In this document: piece by piece, positions 1 to 8,074 of the stretch
How the letters are laid out: each line of letters starts with the position of its first letter
Numbering within the stretch: the first letter of the stretch is position 1
NCBI RefSeq assembly: GCF_030067705.1
Contig: NZ_JASJEX010000003.1
Coordinates: forward strand, 372,001 to 436,000
DNA: 64,000 nt
Reading direction: 5' to 3'
Origin: Kribbibacterium absianum
Lineage (GTDB): Bacteria > Actinomycetota > Coriobacteriia > Coriobacteriales > Atopobiaceae
Translations under genes and position numbers: made by a program
Notes under the pieces: generated by a model
What the model saw: only the letters and a program-made list of their open reading frames with translations
The model's database searches: none
What the model was told of the DNA's origin: nothing

Positions 1-1520
1 TGACCCAGGGCATCATCGCGATGGACACCAACAGCTCCTTCTACCAGGTGGCGAACCTGGTGAGCTCCACTGCGTTCTCGTTCCTGCAGATCCTCATCGG
101 CTTCTCGGCCGCCAGCGCCTTCGGCGCGAACCCGTTCCTCGGCGCGGTCATGGGCGCGATCATGATCAACCCGGCCATGGAGAGCGCCTACAGCCTGGCC
201 GAGCTCACGGCCGCCGGCACGATGCCCACGCTGGAGGTCATCCCGGGCATCTGGTCCATCGACTGGGTGGGCTACCAGGGCCACGTGATCCCCATCGTGA
301 TCGCTGTCGCCATCCTGGCCTTCCTCGAGAAGCGCCTGCACAAGGTGGTGCCGGAGGCCATCGACCTCTTCGTGACGCCGCTCGTCTCCGTCTTCGTCAC
401 CGCATGGGTCGTGCTCTGCTTCGTCGGGCCGCTCTTCGTGGTCGCTGAGAACGCCGTGCTCGGCTTCGTCCAGTGGCTCATCACGCTGCCCTTCGGCATC
501 GGCGCGGCCGTGGTCGGCGCCATCTACTCGCCCACGGTCGTCACCGGCCTGCACCAGATGTACACCGCCATCGACCTCGGCCAGCTGGCCAGCTACGGCG
601 TGACCTACTGGCTGCCGATCGCGAGCGCCTGCAACATCGCCCAGGCCGGCGCCTGCCTCGCGGTCGCCGTCAAGACCAAGGACCCCAAGGTCAAAGGCCT
701 CGCCACGCCGTCCGCCCTCTCCGCGTTCATGGGCATCACCGAGCCGGCGATCTTCGGCGTCAACCTCCGCTTCATCAAGGTCTTCATCTCCGGCTGCATC
801 GGCGGCGCCTGCGGTGCCCTGATCTGCTCGCTCACCGGCCTGGCCGCCTCCGGCACCGGCGTCACCGGCATCTTCGGCATCCTCCTTTGCATGGCCCAGC
901 CGGTCCAGTACTGCATCATGTTCGCCGTGTCCGCGGGCGTCGCCTTCGGCCTGTCCTTCATGCTGTACTCCGAGAAGCCCTCCGAGTCCGAGCGCGAGCT
1001 CGAGGCCTCCGCTGGCGAGGTCCCGGTGTCCGCCGAGAAGCCGCAGGCCCTTCTGGCCGCCGAGAAGCTCTCCGCGCCGGTCGCCGGCACCTATGTGGCG
1101 CCTGCCGACATCGCCGACCCCACCTTCGCCGCCGAGATCCTCGGCCCCACTGCGGCCGTCGAGCCCGGTGCCGGTTCCGCCGACGTCATCGCCCCCTGCG
1201 ATGGCACCGTGACCACCGTCTTCGAGACCGGCCACGCCGTGGGCATCACGAGCGCGTCCGGCGCCGAGGTGCTGATCCACGTGGGCGTGGACACCGTCAA
1301 GATGAACGGCGAGGGCTTCACCAAGCACGTGACCGAGGGCCAGGCCGTGCGCGCCGGCGACCAGCTCCTCACGGTGGACTTCGACGCGGTGCGCGCCGCA
1401 GGTTACCCGGCCACGACGATGATGATCGTCTCGAACGCCTACGACTTCGACGTCGAGAAGCCCGTGACCTCGGGCGCCGTGACCGCCGAGACGCAGCTGA
1501 TCGACCTCACCCGCAAGTAG
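1..1520 (+). CDS. Sucrose-type PTS permease, EIIC-EIIA part (5' end outside window)
   Basis: Carboxy-terminal part of a PTS permease of the glucose/sucrose superfamily. The frame is open from base 3 with no start, so the gene begins upstream, where an EIIB domain would normally lie. Numbering from the Met at 21, hydrophobic EIIC helices run to about residue 320. A Pro/Ala/Glu-rich linker follows, then a Crr-type EIIA domain (about 370-499) with the phospho-accepting His at about 420 in LIHVGVDTV. The next gene is a GH32 sucrose-6-phosphate hydrolase, so sucrose (or a related fructoside) is the likely substrate, imported and phosphorylated at the membrane. Sucrose specificity is inferred from this neighbour; a beta-glucoside or trehalose permease would look similar over this portion. 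Confidence 0.85.
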   Translation, partial: TQGIIAMDTNSSFYQVANLVSSTAFSFLQILIGFSAASAFGANPFLGAVMGAIMINPAMESAYSLAELTAAGTMPTLEVIPGIWSIDWVGYQGHVIPIVIAVAILAFLEKRLHKVVPEAIDLFVTPLVSVFVTAWVVLCFVGPLFVVAENAVLGFVQWLITLPFGIGAAVVGAIYSPTVVTGLHQMYTAIDLGQLASYGVTYWLPIASACNIAQAGACLAVAVKTKDPKVKGLATPSALSAFMGITEPAIFGVNLRFIKVFISGCIGGACGALICSLTGLAASGTGVTGIFGILLCMAQPVQYCIMFAVSAGVAFGLSFMLYSEKPSESERELEASAGEVPVSAEKPQALLAAEKLSAPVAGTYVAPADIADPTFAAEILGPTAAVEPGAGSADVIAPCDGTVTTVFETGHAVGITSASGAEVLIHVGVDTVKMNGEGFTKHVTEGQAVRAGDQLLTVDFDAVRAAGYPATTMMIVSNAYDFDVEKPVTSGAVTAETQLIDLTRK

Positions 1521-1524
1521 CCGC

Positions 1525-1597
1525 GTGACACCGCCCGTCGGGTCTTGACTCATCGTCCCGTGTGAACGAGTCAAGACCCGACGGGCTCTGACTCGTT
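1525..1597. repeat. Inverted pair of GAGTCA-arm palindromic repeats
   Basis: Two REP-like units face each other between the PTS gene and scrB. The whole block forms a perfect 18-bp inverted repeat (1534-1551 with 1568-1585). The right unit (1565-1597) has arms AACGAGTCA / TGACTCGTT around a CCCGACGGG core. A third unit of this family lies at 25009-25039. The hairpin could act as a terminator or mRNA stabiliser between the two genes; the scrB ribosome binding site starts three bases after it. Confidence 0.8.
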
Positions 1598-1611
1598 CGG
1601 AGAGGACCGCC

Positions 1612-3078
1612 ATGAACCTTCTCGCCCAGACCCTCACCGCGCTCTGCGACGCAGCGGGCGAGCGCATTGCCGAGACCGGCCACGGACGATGGGCTCAGCG
1701 CTTCCACCTGATGCCCGCCGCCGGCTGGCTCAACGACCCCAACGGCCTGCACCAGCGCGATGGCATCTACCACGCCTTTTACCAAGCCTCGCCGCTCGCC
1801 GTGGACGGCGGCCTCAAGTGCTGGGGTCATGCCACCTCGCGCGACCTGCTCCGGTGGCACGACGCCGGCACCGCCCTCGTCCCCGAGACCCACTGGGACT
1901 GTCACGGCGTCTACTCTGGTTCCGCGCTCGTGGACGGCGACGCCACGCACCTCTTCTACACCGGCAACGTCAAACACGTGGACGCCGGCGAGACCTACGA
2001 CTACGTCACGACCGGCCGCGAGTCCAACCAGATGGTGGTGACGCTCGGGCGCCCGGAGCTGTCATTGCCCAAGCGCCCGGTGCTCACGCAAGCGGACTAT
2101 CCGGCCGACGAGACCGCCCACGTGCGCGACCCCAAGGTCTTCCCGAGCGCGGGGCTCGCGGCGGCGGAGGGCGCGCCGAGGAACCTCATGCTCCTCGGCG
2201 CCCGCAGGGCGGGCGAGGAGCGCGCCTCCGACAAGGGTGAGGCGCTCGTCTACGGCTCTGACGGCGTCGAGCAGTGGCGCCTTCTCAACCGCATCACGAC
2301 GACCGAGCGCTTCGGCTACGTCTGGGAGTGCCCTGACTACGTGGAGCTGGACGAGAAACGCCTGCTCTTGGCGTCGCCCCAGGGCCTCACCGGGCCCGAG
2401 TGGGAGGGCCGCAACGTCTACCAGAGCGGGTGGTTCGAGTTCTCGGGCACCCTGACCGGCGACTATGAGTTGGGGCCGTTCCATCTTTGGGACCACGGCT
2501 TCGACTTCTACGCGCCGCAGACCTTCGTGGACGAGCAGGGGCGCCGCGTGCTTGTCGGCTGGATGGGCATGGCCGATTGCCCCGGGCACCTGTGCCGCGA
2601 GCGCGAGTCCGGCTGGCAGCACTGCTTCACGGTCCCGCGCGAGGTCACGACCGACGGTCGGGGCCAGGTGCTCTGCCGGCCGGTGGGGGAGGTCGCGAGC
2701 GCGCGCGGTGCGGCCATCCGCGTGCAAGTGGGTGCGACCACACGGCTGCCGCGCTGCTTCGATTTGGAGCTGTCCTGCTCGGCTCCCCTGTTCCACGCGG
2801 TGGTGGGCGACGGCCTGGAGCTCACGTGGAGCGAGCGCACGGGCCAGCTCGAGATGCGCTTCTCGGACCCGAGCCAAGCGGGCATCGGCGCCGGCCGCGG
2901 GTCGCGTACCTGCCCGGTCGCGCGGCTCGACACCCTGCGCGTCCTGGGCGACGTGTCCTCGGTCGAGGTCTTCGTCAATGGGGGCGAGGCGGCGATGAGC
3001 ACGCGCCACTATCCGGACCGCTATAGCGTGGCCCTGGACACGCCGGTGCGGGCGCGCTGCTGGGAGCTGGCCGTCTAG
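1612..3078 (+). CDS. scrB: Sucrose-6-phosphate hydrolase (GH32)
   Basis: GH32 enzyme of 488 residues, a normal family length, hydrolysing sucrose-6-phosphate delivered by the upstream PTS into glucose-6-phosphate and fructose. The sequence shows the family signature WLNDPNG with nucleophile Asp42, the transition-state motif RDP near residue 172, and the acid/base Glu239 in WECPDYV. A C-terminal beta-sandwich domain follows from about 350. There is no signal peptide, so it is cytoplasmic, as expected for a phosphosugar hydrolase. The start is preceded by GGAGAGGA. It probably forms an operon with the PTS gene across a hairpin-containing spacer. A plain invertase or fructanase is less likely given the PTS partner. 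Confidence 0.93.
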   Translation: MNLLAQTLTALCDAAGERIAETGHGRWAQRFHLMPAAGWLNDPNGLHQRDGIYHAFYQASPLAVDGGLKCWGHATSRDLLRWHDAGTALVPETHWDCHGVYSGSALVDGDATHLFYTGNVKHVDAGETYDYVTTGRESNQMVVTLGRPELSLPKRPVLTQADYPADETAHVRDPKVFPSAGLAAAEGAPRNLMLLGARRAGEERASDKGEALVYGSDGVEQWRLLNRITTTERFGYVWECPDYVELDEKRLLLASPQGLTGPEWEGRNVYQSGWFEFSGTLTGDYELGPFHLWDHGFDFYAPQTFVDEQGRRVLVGWMGMADCPGHLCRERESGWQHCFTVPREVTTDGRGQVLCRPVGEVASARGAAIRVQVGATTRLPRCFDLELSCSAPLFHAVVGDGLELTWSERTGQLEMRFSDPSQAGIGAGRGSRTCPVARLDTLRVLGDVSSVEVFVNGGEAAMSTRHYPDRYSVALDTPVRARCWELAV

Positions 3079-3085
3079 GTTCGTG

Positions 3086-3105
3086 GGGCCGGTCGGCACC
3101 GGCCC
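3086..3105. terminator. Hairpin between convergent scrB and gntR
   Basis: A GC-rich hairpin with perfect arms GGGCCGGT / ACCGGCCC and a 4-nt loop lies between the convergent stops of scrB and the GntR gene and overlaps the latter's stop codon. There is no long U tract, so intrinsic termination is only probable. Confidence 0.5.
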
Positions 3106-3848
3106 TACGTCAGGTTCACGTCGTGCATCTCCGTGCGCGAGCCCACGTTGCGCGAGACGGAGTACTCGAACGGCACGCCGTCGTCCAGAAAACCGATCTG
3201 CTCGATCTCGAACAGCGGGTCGTTGGGCTTGATGTCCAGCCGCTCCGCCTCCACCTTGCTTGCGGCGACGGCGCGCATGATGCGGTGGAAGCTCGAGAGC
3301 TTGAGGCCCTTCTCGTTGCGCAGGAAGTCGTAGATCGAGGTCTCCAGGTGCTGTCGCTTGAGCCCGCTCGCCAGGTCCAGCGGCATGTAGGTGTCCTCTT
3401 GCACGATGGGCACGCCGTCCAGCCGGCGCACGCGCACGTCGTGGTAGGCGAAGCCCCCCGGCTCCATGTCGAGGCGCTGGGCGATCTCTGCCGGTGGCTC
3501 CACCACCTCGAACTCGTAGATGTCGCTCGTGACGGTGCCGTCGTTCTGGTGCTCGCGCATGAAGCCGATGGAGCGGTCCTTGCGCCCCATGTACAGGGCG
3601 TCGCCGCCGTGCGCACTGTTCTCGGAGCCCTGGGCCTCCGGGCTCGCCTTCACGTAGGTGCCGCTGCCGCGTCGGCTCGAGACGAAGCCCTGCTCGGCCA
3701 GTTGCTCCACGGCCTTTCGCACCGTGATCTTGCTCACGCCGTACAGGTCGCACAGCTCCACGACGGTGGGCAGGCGGTCGCCCGGCGCGAGCGCGCCGTC
3801 CTCGATCGACTTGCGAATGTCCTGAGCGATCTGCTCGTACTTCGGCAT
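3105..3848 (-). CDS. GntR/HutC-family transcriptional regulator
   Basis: A 247-residue regulator. An N-terminal winged helix-turn-helix (MPKYEQIAQDIRKSIEDGAL..., with VSKITVRKAVEQL as recognition region) occupies about residues 1-70, followed by a UTRA effector domain (about 95-240) that binds a sugar phosphate in characterised relatives. I chose the ATG at 3848 because GGAG lies 7 nt upstream and the protein then starts exactly at the conserved domain; an upstream ATG at 3923 would add 25 unconserved residues. It is transcribed away from the GH1/PTS operon that begins at 4038, so it is probably the local repressor, relieved by a phosphorylated beta-glucoside. A palindrome overlapping its own start suggests autoregulation. 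Confidence 0.9.
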   Translation of the reverse strand: MPKYEQIAQDIRKSIEDGALAPGDRLPTVVELCDLYGVSKITVRKAVEQLAEQGFVSSRRGSGTYVKASPEAQGSENSAHGGDALYMGRKDRSIGFMREHQNDGTVTSDIYEFEVVEPPAEIAQRLDMEPGGFAYHDVRVRRLDGVPIVQEDTYMPLDLASGLKRQHLETSIYDFLRNEKGLKLSSFHRIMRAVAASKVEAERLDIKPNDPLFEIEQIGFLDDGVPFEYSVSRNVGSRTEMHDVNLT

Positions 3849-3861
3849 TGGAGCGCTCCAA
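3848..3861. promoter_or_regulatory. Putative GntR operator overlapping gntR start
   Basis: A perfect 14-bp palindrome TTGGAGCGCTCCAA covers the Shine-Dalgarno region and the first base of the gntR start codon. It shares its AGCGCT centre with the palindrome at 3971-3980 in the same divergent control region. Binding would block translation initiation or transcription of the regulator itself. The assignment is inferred from position and symmetry. Confidence 0.55.
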
Positions 3862-3970
3862 TCGGCCACTTTGACGTGCACAAGTACACGATAACCGCTC
3901 AGGGCAGGATTAAGACCGCTCACAAAAAGAAACCTCTCTCAAACACGAAATAGCGCTTGGCATTGAGAAG

Positions 3971-3980
3971 TAGAGCGCTA
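3971..3980. promoter_or_regulatory. Putative GntR operator upstream of GH1-PTS operon
   Basis: The palindrome TAGAGCGCTA lies 57 nt before the start of the GH1 gene and shares its GAGCGCT core with the site inside gntR. The two sites are 110 bp apart in the divergent promoter region, which fits one repressor acting on both genes. Confidence 0.5.
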
Positions 3981-4037
3981 CAATTCTGCCAACGGAGCGG
4001 ACAGGAACGCTTCAGACGACGCAGAGAGAGGAGCGCC

Positions 4038-5444
4038 ATGGCCGAGAACCTCACCCTTCCGGAGGATTTCTTCTTTGGCGCCGCGATGTCCGGCCCCCAG
4101 ACGGAGGGGCGCTGGCACGAGGGCGGCAAGCTCGAGAACATCTGGGACACCTGGTCCATGGAGAACATCGACGACTTCTACAACAAGGTCGGTTCGTACG
4201 TGGGCAACGACTTCATGACCATGTACGAGGGCGACCTCGACATCCTGAAGAACGACCTCGGCCTTGACTCGATGCGCACCTCGATCCAGTGGAGCCGCCT
4301 GCTCGACAAGGACGGCAACCTCAACCCCGAGGGCGCCGAGTGGTACCACCGCCTGTTCGCGGCCGTGCGCGACGCGGGCCTCGACCTCTTCGTGAACCTC
4401 TACCACTTCGACATGCCCACCTACCTCTTCCGGAAGGGCGGCTGGGAGTCCCGCGAGGTCGTGGAGGCCTACGCGCACTACGCCCGCACCGCCTTCGAGG
4501 AGTTCGGCGGCGAGGTCAAGTACTGGTTCACGTTCAACGAGCCCACCGTCGAGCCCGAGCAGCGCTACGAAGAGGGCAACTGGTGGCCCAAGTACAAGAA
4601 CTTCAACCGGGCCCGCGCCGTCCAGTACAACATCTCGATCGCCCACTCGATGGCGGTCCAGGCCTTCCGCGAGCTGCAGTCGGCCGGCAAGCTCGTCGAG
4701 GGCGCGCGCATCGGCCTCATCAACGCCTTCATGCCGCCCTACACCAAGGAAGACCCGAGCCCGGCCGACCTCGAGGCCGTGCGCATGACCGACGGCATCA
4801 ACAACCGCTGGTGGCTCGACCTCGTCACCAAGGGCGAGCTGCCCCAGGACGTGATCGAGACCCTGCAGGAGCGCGGCTGCGTGCTCCCCGTGCGCCCCGG
4901 CGACGACGAGATCCTCGCCCGCGGCACCGTGGACTGGCTCGGCTGCAACTACTACCAGCCCAAGCGCGTCCAGGCCCCGGCCAAGGACACCGCCGAGAAC
5001 GGCTGCCCCATCTTCGCGGACCCGTACCGGTGGCCCGACGCCGTGATGAACGAGAGCCGCGGGTGGGAGGTCTACCCCAAGGGCATTTACGACTTCGGCA
5101 TGTCCGCGGCCAAGGACTACCCGGGCCTCGAGTGGTTCGTCTCCGAGAACGGCATGGGCGTGGAGCGCGAGTACGAGCACCGCGGCGCCGACGGCCGCAT
5201 CCAGGACCCCTACCGCGTGGACTTCGTGCGCCAGCACCTGGAGTGGATCGCGCGGGCCATCAACGACGGCGCCAACTGCGTGGGCTACCACTACTGGGGC
5301 GTCATCGACAACTGGTCCTGGTCCAACGCGTTCAAGAACCGCTACGGCTTCGTGGAAGTGGACCTGATGGAGAACTACCGGCGGCGGCTGAAGGAGAGCG
5401 CCGACTGGCTCAAGCAGGTCGCGACCACTCACGTGATCGACTAA
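4038..5444 (+). CDS. GH1 beta-glucosidase / 6-phospho-beta-glucosidase
   Basis: A 468-residue family GH1 (beta/alpha)8 glycosidase. The catalytic acid/base is Glu168 in TFNEPT and the nucleophile Glu370 in VSENG. No signal peptide is present. It is followed by EIIC, EIIB and EIIA genes of a lactose/cellobiose-type PTS, so its substrate is probably a phosphorylated beta-glycoside. However, the C-terminal region reads WSWSNAFKNRYGFVEVD and lacks the usual phospho-glucosidase LVSAS/T[13 protein letters not shown] form, which the second GH1 gene (8940) does have, so specificity is uncertain. The start at 4038 is chosen because GAGAGGAG precedes it at good spacing; 27 extra codons could be read from 3957. 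Confidence 0.88.
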   Translation: MAENLTLPEDFFFGAAMSGPQTEGRWHEGGKLENIWDTWSMENIDDFYNKVGSYVGNDFMTMYEGDLDILKNDLGLDSMRTSIQWSRLLDKDGNLNPEGAEWYHRLFAAVRDAGLDLFVNLYHFDMPTYLFRKGGWESREVVEAYAHYARTAFEEFGGEVKYWFTFNEPTVEPEQRYEEGNWWPKYKNFNRARAVQYNISIAHSMAVQAFRELQSAGKLVEGARIGLINAFMPPYTKEDPSPADLEAVRMTDGINNRWWLDLVTKGELPQDVIETLQERGCVLPVRPGDDEILARGTVDWLGCNYYQPKRVQAPAKDTAENGCPIFADPYRWPDAVMNESRGWEVYPKGIYDFGMSAAKDYPGLEWFVSENGMGVEREYEHRGADGRIQDPYRVDFVRQHLEWIARAINDGANCVGYHYWGVIDNWSWSNAFKNRYGFVEVDLMENYRRRLKESADWLKQVATTHVID

Positions 5445-5566
5445 AGCGTTCAACGGTTTCAATCAGCGGTCTGTCGCGTGCTGACAGGTCTCTGAAGGTA
5501 CGGTGAAAGGGCCCGGACACGGGCGCGGGGGCTTAAGGGAGGCCCCAGAGAGAGAAAGGGAACGTT

Positions 5567-7006
5567 ATGGCAAGTGGAGGCGGTCAGTCCTTCCTCGACA
5601 AGTTCGCGGAAGTCTCGGCCAAGATCGGCAACCAGGTTCACCTGCGCAGCCTGCGCGACGGCTTCGCAACCATCATGCCCATCTATATTCTGGCGGGCAT
5701 CGCGGTCCTCATCAACAACGTCGTCTTCCCGCTGTTCCTCACGGATGACGCCCTCGCGGCTGCCCAGTACTGGGGCAACGCGGTCACGCTCGGCACGCTG
5801 AGCTTCGCCGCCATCCTGCTCTGCGGCGTCATCGGCTACTGCCTGGCCAACAACAAGCGCTTCGGCAACGCCATCGCCTGCCTCGTGGTCTCCATCTGCT
5901 CGATGGTCATCATGTTTCCGCAGACGCTCACCACGGCGGTCGCCAACCTCACCTATGCCGTGAGCTCCGGCGACTCCGCCGTCGCGTCCCAGACCCTCGA
6001 CGCGTCCGTGCTCGGCGCCACCGCTGACACCATCAGCTACACCGGCGACGTCACCGGCATGATCTCCACCACCAACACGGGCGCCAACGGCCTCTTCTGC
6101 GCCATCATCATCGGCCTCGTGGCCACCACCGTGTTCATCGCCTTCTCCAACAACAAGCACCTGCAGATCAACCTCGGCGAGGGCATCCCGCCCGCGGTGG
6201 GCAAGTCCTTCTCGGTCATGCTCCCGATGCTGATCACGCTGTCGATCTTCGCCGTGTTCTCCGCGCTGCTCCAGGGCCTCTTCGGCACCAACCTGCCGGC
6301 CATCATCTCCACCGCGGTGTCCGCGCCGCTCATGGGCCTCATGAACGCCGGCCCGTGGGCCGTCATCGTGATCTACACGGTCGCCAACCTGCTCTTCTGC
6401 CTCGGCATCCACCAGTCCACGATCTCCGGCGTGCTGGCTGAGCCCATCCTCACGATGGTCATCGTCGAGAACATGGCTCTCTACGCGGCTGGCGAGCCGA
6501 TCCCGGCCGACCACTACATGAACATGCAGATCATCAACTCCTTCGCCCTCATCGGCGGCTCGGGCTGCACGCTCATGCTCCTGCTCGACACCTTCATCTT
6601 CTCCAAGCACAAGGCGTCCCGCGACATCGCCAAGCTCTCCATCCTGCCCGGCATCTTCAACATCAACGAGCCCGTCATCTACGGCTACCCGATCGTGTAC
6701 AACATCCCGCTGATGATCCCGTTCGTGATTGTGCCCGACATCTTCATCGCCGCCACCTATGGCCTCACCTGCCTTGGCTGGATCAGCCCCTGCGTCGTCC
6801 AGGCCCCCTGGACCACCCCGCCGGTGCTCTCCGCGCTGCTCTCCACTGGTATGGATTGGCGCGCCGCGGTGTGGCAGGTCATCGAGATCGGTATCGGCAT
6901 GGCCATCTACCTGCCGTTCATGAAGGTCTCCGAGAAGGCCCAGCAGCACCAGCTCGAGCTCGAGCAGCAGGCCAACGAGGCCGCCGGCCACGCTCAGGCT
7001 GCGTAA
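5567..7006 (+). CDS. PTS lactose/cellobiose-family EIIC
   Basis: A 479-residue polytopic permease of the PTS Lac (CelB-like) family. The N-terminus FLDKFAEVSAKIGNQVHLRS leads into LRDGFATIMPIYILAGI, typical of CelB-type EIIC, and roughly ten hydrophobic segments follow. The conserved loop with NINEPVIYGYPIVYN (about residues 365-380), characteristic of the family's substrate-binding region, is present. It carries no EIIA or EIIB domain; these are separate downstream genes. AAAGGG precedes the start. It probably imports cellobiose or another beta-glucoside with phosphorylation for the GH1 enzyme upstream. Confidence 0.93.
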   Translation: MASGGGQSFLDKFAEVSAKIGNQVHLRSLRDGFATIMPIYILAGIAVLINNVVFPLFLTDDALAAAQYWGNAVTLGTLSFAAILLCGVIGYCLANNKRFGNAIACLVVSICSMVIMFPQTLTTAVANLTYAVSSGDSAVASQTLDASVLGATADTISYTGDVTGMISTTNTGANGLFCAIIIGLVATTVFIAFSNNKHLQINLGEGIPPAVGKSFSVMLPMLITLSIFAVFSALLQGLFGTNLPAIISTAVSAPLMGLMNAGPWAVIVIYTVANLLFCLGIHQSTISGVLAEPILTMVIVENMALYAAGEPIPADHYMNMQIINSFALIGGSGCTLMLLLDTFIFSKHKASRDIAKLSILPGIFNINEPVIYGYPIVYNIPLMIPFVIVPDIFIAATYGLTCLGWISPCVVQAPWTTPPVLSALLSTGMDWRAAVWQVIEIGIGMAIYLPFMKVSEKAQQHQLELEQQANEAAGHAQAA

Positions 7007-7019
7007 GTTCCCGCATCAC

Positions 7020-7055
7020 GGCCGGGCAGGGGCGTCCTCCCTGCCCTTGCCCGGC
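7020..7055 (+). promoter_or_regulatory. Hairpin between EIIC and EIIB genes
   Basis: An intercistronic hairpin with outer arms GGCCGGGCA / TGCCCGGCC and further inner pairing sits in the 96-nt gap between EIIC and EIIB. It may stabilise the upstream message or lower read-through into EIIB. It has no U tract. Confidence 0.5.
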
Positions 7056-7102
7056 CCTTGTCCTATGAGAAAGCAGAGCGTTCCAAGAGAAAGAAGCGTT
7101 CC

Positions 7103-7399
7103 ATGAAGAAGATCATGCTCGTCTGCAACGCCGGTATGTCCACGAGCCTCCTCGTTCAGAAGATGCAGGCCGAGGCCAAGAACCGCGGCCTCGATGTGAC
7201 GATCGAGGCCCGCCCGATGGCCGAGGCCATGGAGAATCTGGACTCCGCCGACATCCTGCTGCTCGGCCCCCAGATCGGCTATGCCAAGGGCGACTTCCAG
7301 AAGGCCACCGACAAGCCCGTCGAGGTCATCGCGATGGTGGACTACGGCCGCATGAACGCGCCGAAGATCCTGGACGCCGCGCTGGCCGAGATGAACTAG
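7103..7399 (+). CDS. PTS lactose/cellobiose-family EIIB
   Basis: A 98-residue cytoplasmic EIIB protein of the Lac family. Phosphorylatable Cys8 lies in VCNAGMSTS directly after the first strand, and the remaining P-loop-like Rossmann fold (ILLLGPQIGY, VEVIAMVDYGRM) matches the family. It passes phosphate from EIIA (7596) to the sugar at EIIC (5567). ATG at 7103 is used because it begins exactly at the family N-terminus MKKIMLVCNAG. The last 56 bases of the gene region are duplicated 100 bp downstream (7445-7500). Confidence 0.93.
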   Translation: MKKIMLVCNAGMSTSLLVQKMQAEAKNRGLDVTIEARPMAEAMENLDSADILLLGPQIGYAKGDFQKATDKPVEVIAMVDYGRMNAPKILDAALAEMN

Positions 7400-7500
7400 C
7401 CGGAGCGCCCGCCGGCCCCGGCCGGCGGCTGGCCCCGCCAGGCGCGGCCGCATGAACGCGCCGAAGATCCTGGACGCCGCGCTGGCCGAGATGAACTAGC
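7345..7500 (+). repeat. 56-bp direct repeat of EIIB 3' end, period 100 bp
   Basis: Positions 7345-7400, the last codons of EIIB plus stop and one base, are repeated exactly at 7445-7500. Between the copies lies a GC hairpin (GCCGGCC-CC-GGCCGGC, 7411-7426). The second copy abuts the palindromic repeat pair that starts at 7502. The second copy is a non-coding gene fragment. Confidence 0.97.
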
Positions 7501-7501
7501 A

Positions 7502-7577
7502 CCTGCAAATGGGGACGGAGCACTTTTACAGGCAGTGCAAAGACGTATCTGCAAAAACGCTCCGTCCCCCTTTACAT
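7502..7577. repeat. Inverted pair of CTGCAAA-arm palindromic repeats
   Basis: Two REP-like units face each other. The first is 7502-7532, arms CCTGCAAA / TTTACAGG with core GGGGACGGAGCA. The second, inverted, is 7549-7577, beginning CTGCAAAAACGCTCCGTCCC. They lie between the EIIB remnant and the EIIA gene. The same family occurs at 10390, 19281 (half) and 53108. Confidence 0.88.
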
Positions 7578-7595
7578 GGCGAGAAAGGGAGAACC

Positions 7596-7928
7596 ATGGA
7601 TGATATGAACGAGCTCCAGATGACCTGTTTTCAGATCATCGCGGCGGTGGGGACCGCCAAGAGCTGCTTCGTGAACGCGATGGCCAAGGGCCGCGAGGGC
7701 GCGTTCGACGAGGCCGAGGACCTGATCAAGCAGGGCGACGAGGCGTACGCCGAGGGCCACGACGTGCACATGAAGCTGCTGCAGGCCGACGCGGCCGGCG
7801 AGCGCGACCCGGACGCCCCGCTGATCCTCCTCCACGCGGAGGACCAGATGGCCGGCACCGAGACCGTGCGCCTCATGGCCGTGGAGTTCATCACGCTGTA
7901 CAAGCGCCTGGTGAAGGCCGGTATCTAA
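7596..7928 (+). CDS. PTS lactose/cellobiose-family EIIA
   Basis: A 110-residue all-helical EIIA of the Lac family. The predicted phospho-His is His80 in LLHAEDQM, matching the family's H-A-x-D-x-x-M motif. The start at 7596 follows GAGAAAGGGAGAA; an upstream frame from 7509 would run through the REP pair and is not used. It completes the EIIC-EIIB-EIIA set with the two genes upstream, separated from EIIB by the duplicated fragment and palindromic repeats. Confidence 0.92.
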   Translation: MDDMNELQMTCFQIIAAVGTAKSCFVNAMAKGREGAFDEAEDLIKQGDEAYAEGHDVHMKLLQADAAGERDPDAPLILLHAEDQMAGTETVRLMAVEFITLYKRLVKAGI

Positions 7929-8028
7929 CCCTGAAGAGCGCGTGAACGGTCGGAATCCTGCCGCCACTGGGACACTTGGGAGCCGCATCAAGCATCTCTT
8001 ATTTATATGAGTTTATATTGAGAAGGGG

Positions 8029-8060
8029 GTCACCCGAGCTTCCCAAGGGCTCGGGTGACC
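8029..8060. terminator. Bidirectional terminator
   Basis: A hairpin with arms GTCACCCGAGC / GCTCGGGTGAC, followed by CTTTCCC on the plus strand, lies between the end of the EIIA operon and the convergent end of chbG. Confidence 0.75.
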
Positions 8061-8074
8061 TTTCCCATGTTCGG

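Noticed and set aside
2062-3861. Long open frame on the minus strand across scrB and gntR
   Set aside because: Composition is that of a shadow of GC3-rich genes (Arg/Ala/His-rich, no domains), and it covers two clearly real genes.
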